Of a DNA stretch of 64,000 nt, positions 63,115 to 64,000 are shown piece after piece. Each line of letters starts with the position of its first letter. Within the stretch, counting starts at the first letter, position 1. The DNA is from UBA7672 sp963738625 (lineage in GTDB: Bacteria; Pseudomonadota; Alphaproteobacteria; Caulobacterales; Hyphomonadaceae). The DNA is taken from contig CAVTXH010000002.1 of the NCBI GenBank assembly GCA_963738625.1, positions 1,113,240 through 1,177,239 of the forward strand. The letters are read 5' to 3'. Below the pieces are notes generated by a model, which did no database searches, was not told the origin of the DNA, and worked only from the letters and a program-made list of their open reading frames with translations. The position numbers and the translations under genes were made by a program.

Positions 63115-63919
63115 CAAAATAATCCTCAAGTACGTCTTCGGGCGGCTGCGTGTCGATCAATGTCAAATCCTTGATCCGGCGGTCTTCGTATTCCTGCTCA
63201 AGCCAAAGCGCGCCCTTCGGCGAAACTGGTTTGAGACCGTGTTCGTCTAAAACGTACATACGGGTCTCCTCGCCGACTCCGCTCTCCCTTTCTCGAGTGC
63301 CGCTTGGCTTCATAGACGGTGTACAGCGTGTGTCCGAGATCCTGAATTTCAGAGTGATCGCGCAACAGCAGCATGGACTGTGCGAGATAGTACCCTGACC
63401 CGAGGGTCACAAAATCCGCGTGAACCGAAGTGCTGCCCTCGCTGTCAGAAGCAACCATGAATGGCGCACCATACGAGACTCCAGCAACAACGAAGCTCCC
63501 GCGAAACCGGATTGCACGCGTCTTCGCTATGATGTCGTCGTAGTGGCCTGGTGGTAGCTTGGCCCCGCCGCCGTTCAGAAGCTGGTCATAGCTCATCGCG
63601 GCTTCCAGCTGCACAAACTGGTTCTTCTTGTCCTTGCTGCGCTGGGCTAGAGCCGCAAGGAGCAGCTGCTCCGCGGCGTAGTCGTCGATGGTCATCCCCT
63701 TGTCCAACGCGGCCAAAAACGCCAAACGCGTGACGCGGAACATCGCGTTGATTTCGTCGTCGTCACCGGCCACGCCCAACACCCATTGATTCGTGAGCGG
63801 CAGCACTTTCTGCATGGCGTTGGTCGAGCCGAGGAAACTGCTGCCCTTGGTGTCGGCGCAAAGCACGATCTGCGGGTGCCCTTCGCATCTCTGCAGCCAG
63901 CGGCAATGCAAATTGTCAC
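63074..63919 (-). pseudogene. proteasome-like Ntn-hydrolase passenger, two frameshifts
   Basis: GTG 63919 gives V-T-I-C-I-A-A-G-C-R-D-A-K-G, so Thr2 would be the nucleophile. One shift near 63880 then leads into IVLCADTKGSSFLGSTNAMQKVLPL ... GVAGDDDEINAM ... YDDIIAKTRAIRFRGSFVVAGVSYGAPFMVASDSEG ... GSGYYLAQSMLLLRDH ... HTLYTVYEAKR. A second shift near 63290 gives GVGEETRMYVLDEHGLKPVSPKGALWLEQEYEDRRIKDL to 63074. This is the pattern of stand-alone 20S-proteasome-fold (T1-type) proteins. It is inactivated here. Confidence 0.7.
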
Positions 63920-64000
63920 GGTTTTTCGCCTCGGAACCTCTCGGGGTTTACGCCCGGTCATCGGGCGCCCCTTGTGGGTCCTGAGTCAAGTACGTTGATG

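Larger units (their letters stand above)
61949..63992. mobile_element. IS1595/ISXO2-like element with passenger gene, decayed
   Basis: The ends TACTTGACTCAG (61949-61960) and CTGAGTCAAGTA (63981-63992) are perfect 12-bp inverted repeats. Between them lie a broken transposase, a small orf and a broken Ntn-hydrolase passenger on the opposite strand. The 8-bp flanks (CACTAATA and CGTTGATG) do not match, so the target duplication is lost or the true ends differ slightly. About 2.04 kb. Confidence 0.75.

Noticed and set aside
61941..64000. 8-bp target duplication of the insertion element
   Set aside because: CACTAATA and CGTTGATG beside the inferred ends differ, so no duplication is claimed.

Overview
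The window is a GC-rich chromosomal segment from an alphaproteobacterium. Three things point there. A block reads PepSY protein - OmpR regulator - sensor kinase - cycH/ccmE/ccmF/ccmH - degP - regulator - sensor kinase - glnE, the order known from rhizobia and relatives (feuP/feuQ-cycHJKL-degP). Homologues of the Rhodobacter-type gene transfer agent (GTA) are present, and one promoter region carries a CtrA-type TTAA-N7-TTAA box. A Caulobacterales-like host fits best, but no rRNA or other marker fixes the taxon. I found no tRNA, rRNA or CRISPR array.

Layout. 1-14.5 kb: a truncated Yip1-family membrane gene, an EmrB-type drug exporter, a GT-C-like membrane protein, a secreted orphan Hcp-fold protein, pepN, an EAL protein, a CtrA-box-preceded sensor kinase with a frameshift, and an ECF sigma / anti-sigma / metal-sensor operon. 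14.6-28.5 kb: the conserved glnE to DnaJ block, all on the minus strand. 28.6-50.7 kb: a GTA structural gene set, all on the minus strand and in canonical order (portal, small coiled-coil protein, protease, capsid, connector, tail terminator, tail tube, tape measure, distal tail, hub, NlpC peptidase, gp15 megatron). It is broken into pieces by ordinary genes, most of them on the plus strand: an ArsR-SRPBCC operon, an OPT transporter, a VOC protein, an SDR, TrmO, a DUF262 protein and others. 50.7-61.7 kb: accessory region with an UrcA protein, a HigBA toxin-antitoxin pair, a secreted-protein family, a lipoprotein esterase, a TadG-like protein, and many intergenic inverted repeats. 61.9-64.0 kb: a decayed IS1595/ISXO2-like insertion carrying a proteasome-like Ntn-hydrolase passenger.

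The most unusual content is the dispersed and apparently decaying GTA. The portal has a 1-nt frameshift, the tape-measure-like gene a nonsense codon, and gp15 two frameshifts, one made by a three-copy 8-bp tandem repeat. Capsid, protease, connector, tail tube, hub and peptidase genes remain open. Two non-GTA genes (the sensor kinase and the OPT transporter) also carry frameshifts, so assembly indels must be excluded before decay is concluded.

A second theme is that almost every convergent gene gap longer than about 70 bp is filled with a long imperfect inverted repeat or hairpin; one repeat family occurs three times. A third is that two small operons (ArsR-SRPBCC and HigBA) have their palindromic operator inside a -35/-10 promoter whose expected start point falls on the ATG, predicting leaderless mRNAs.
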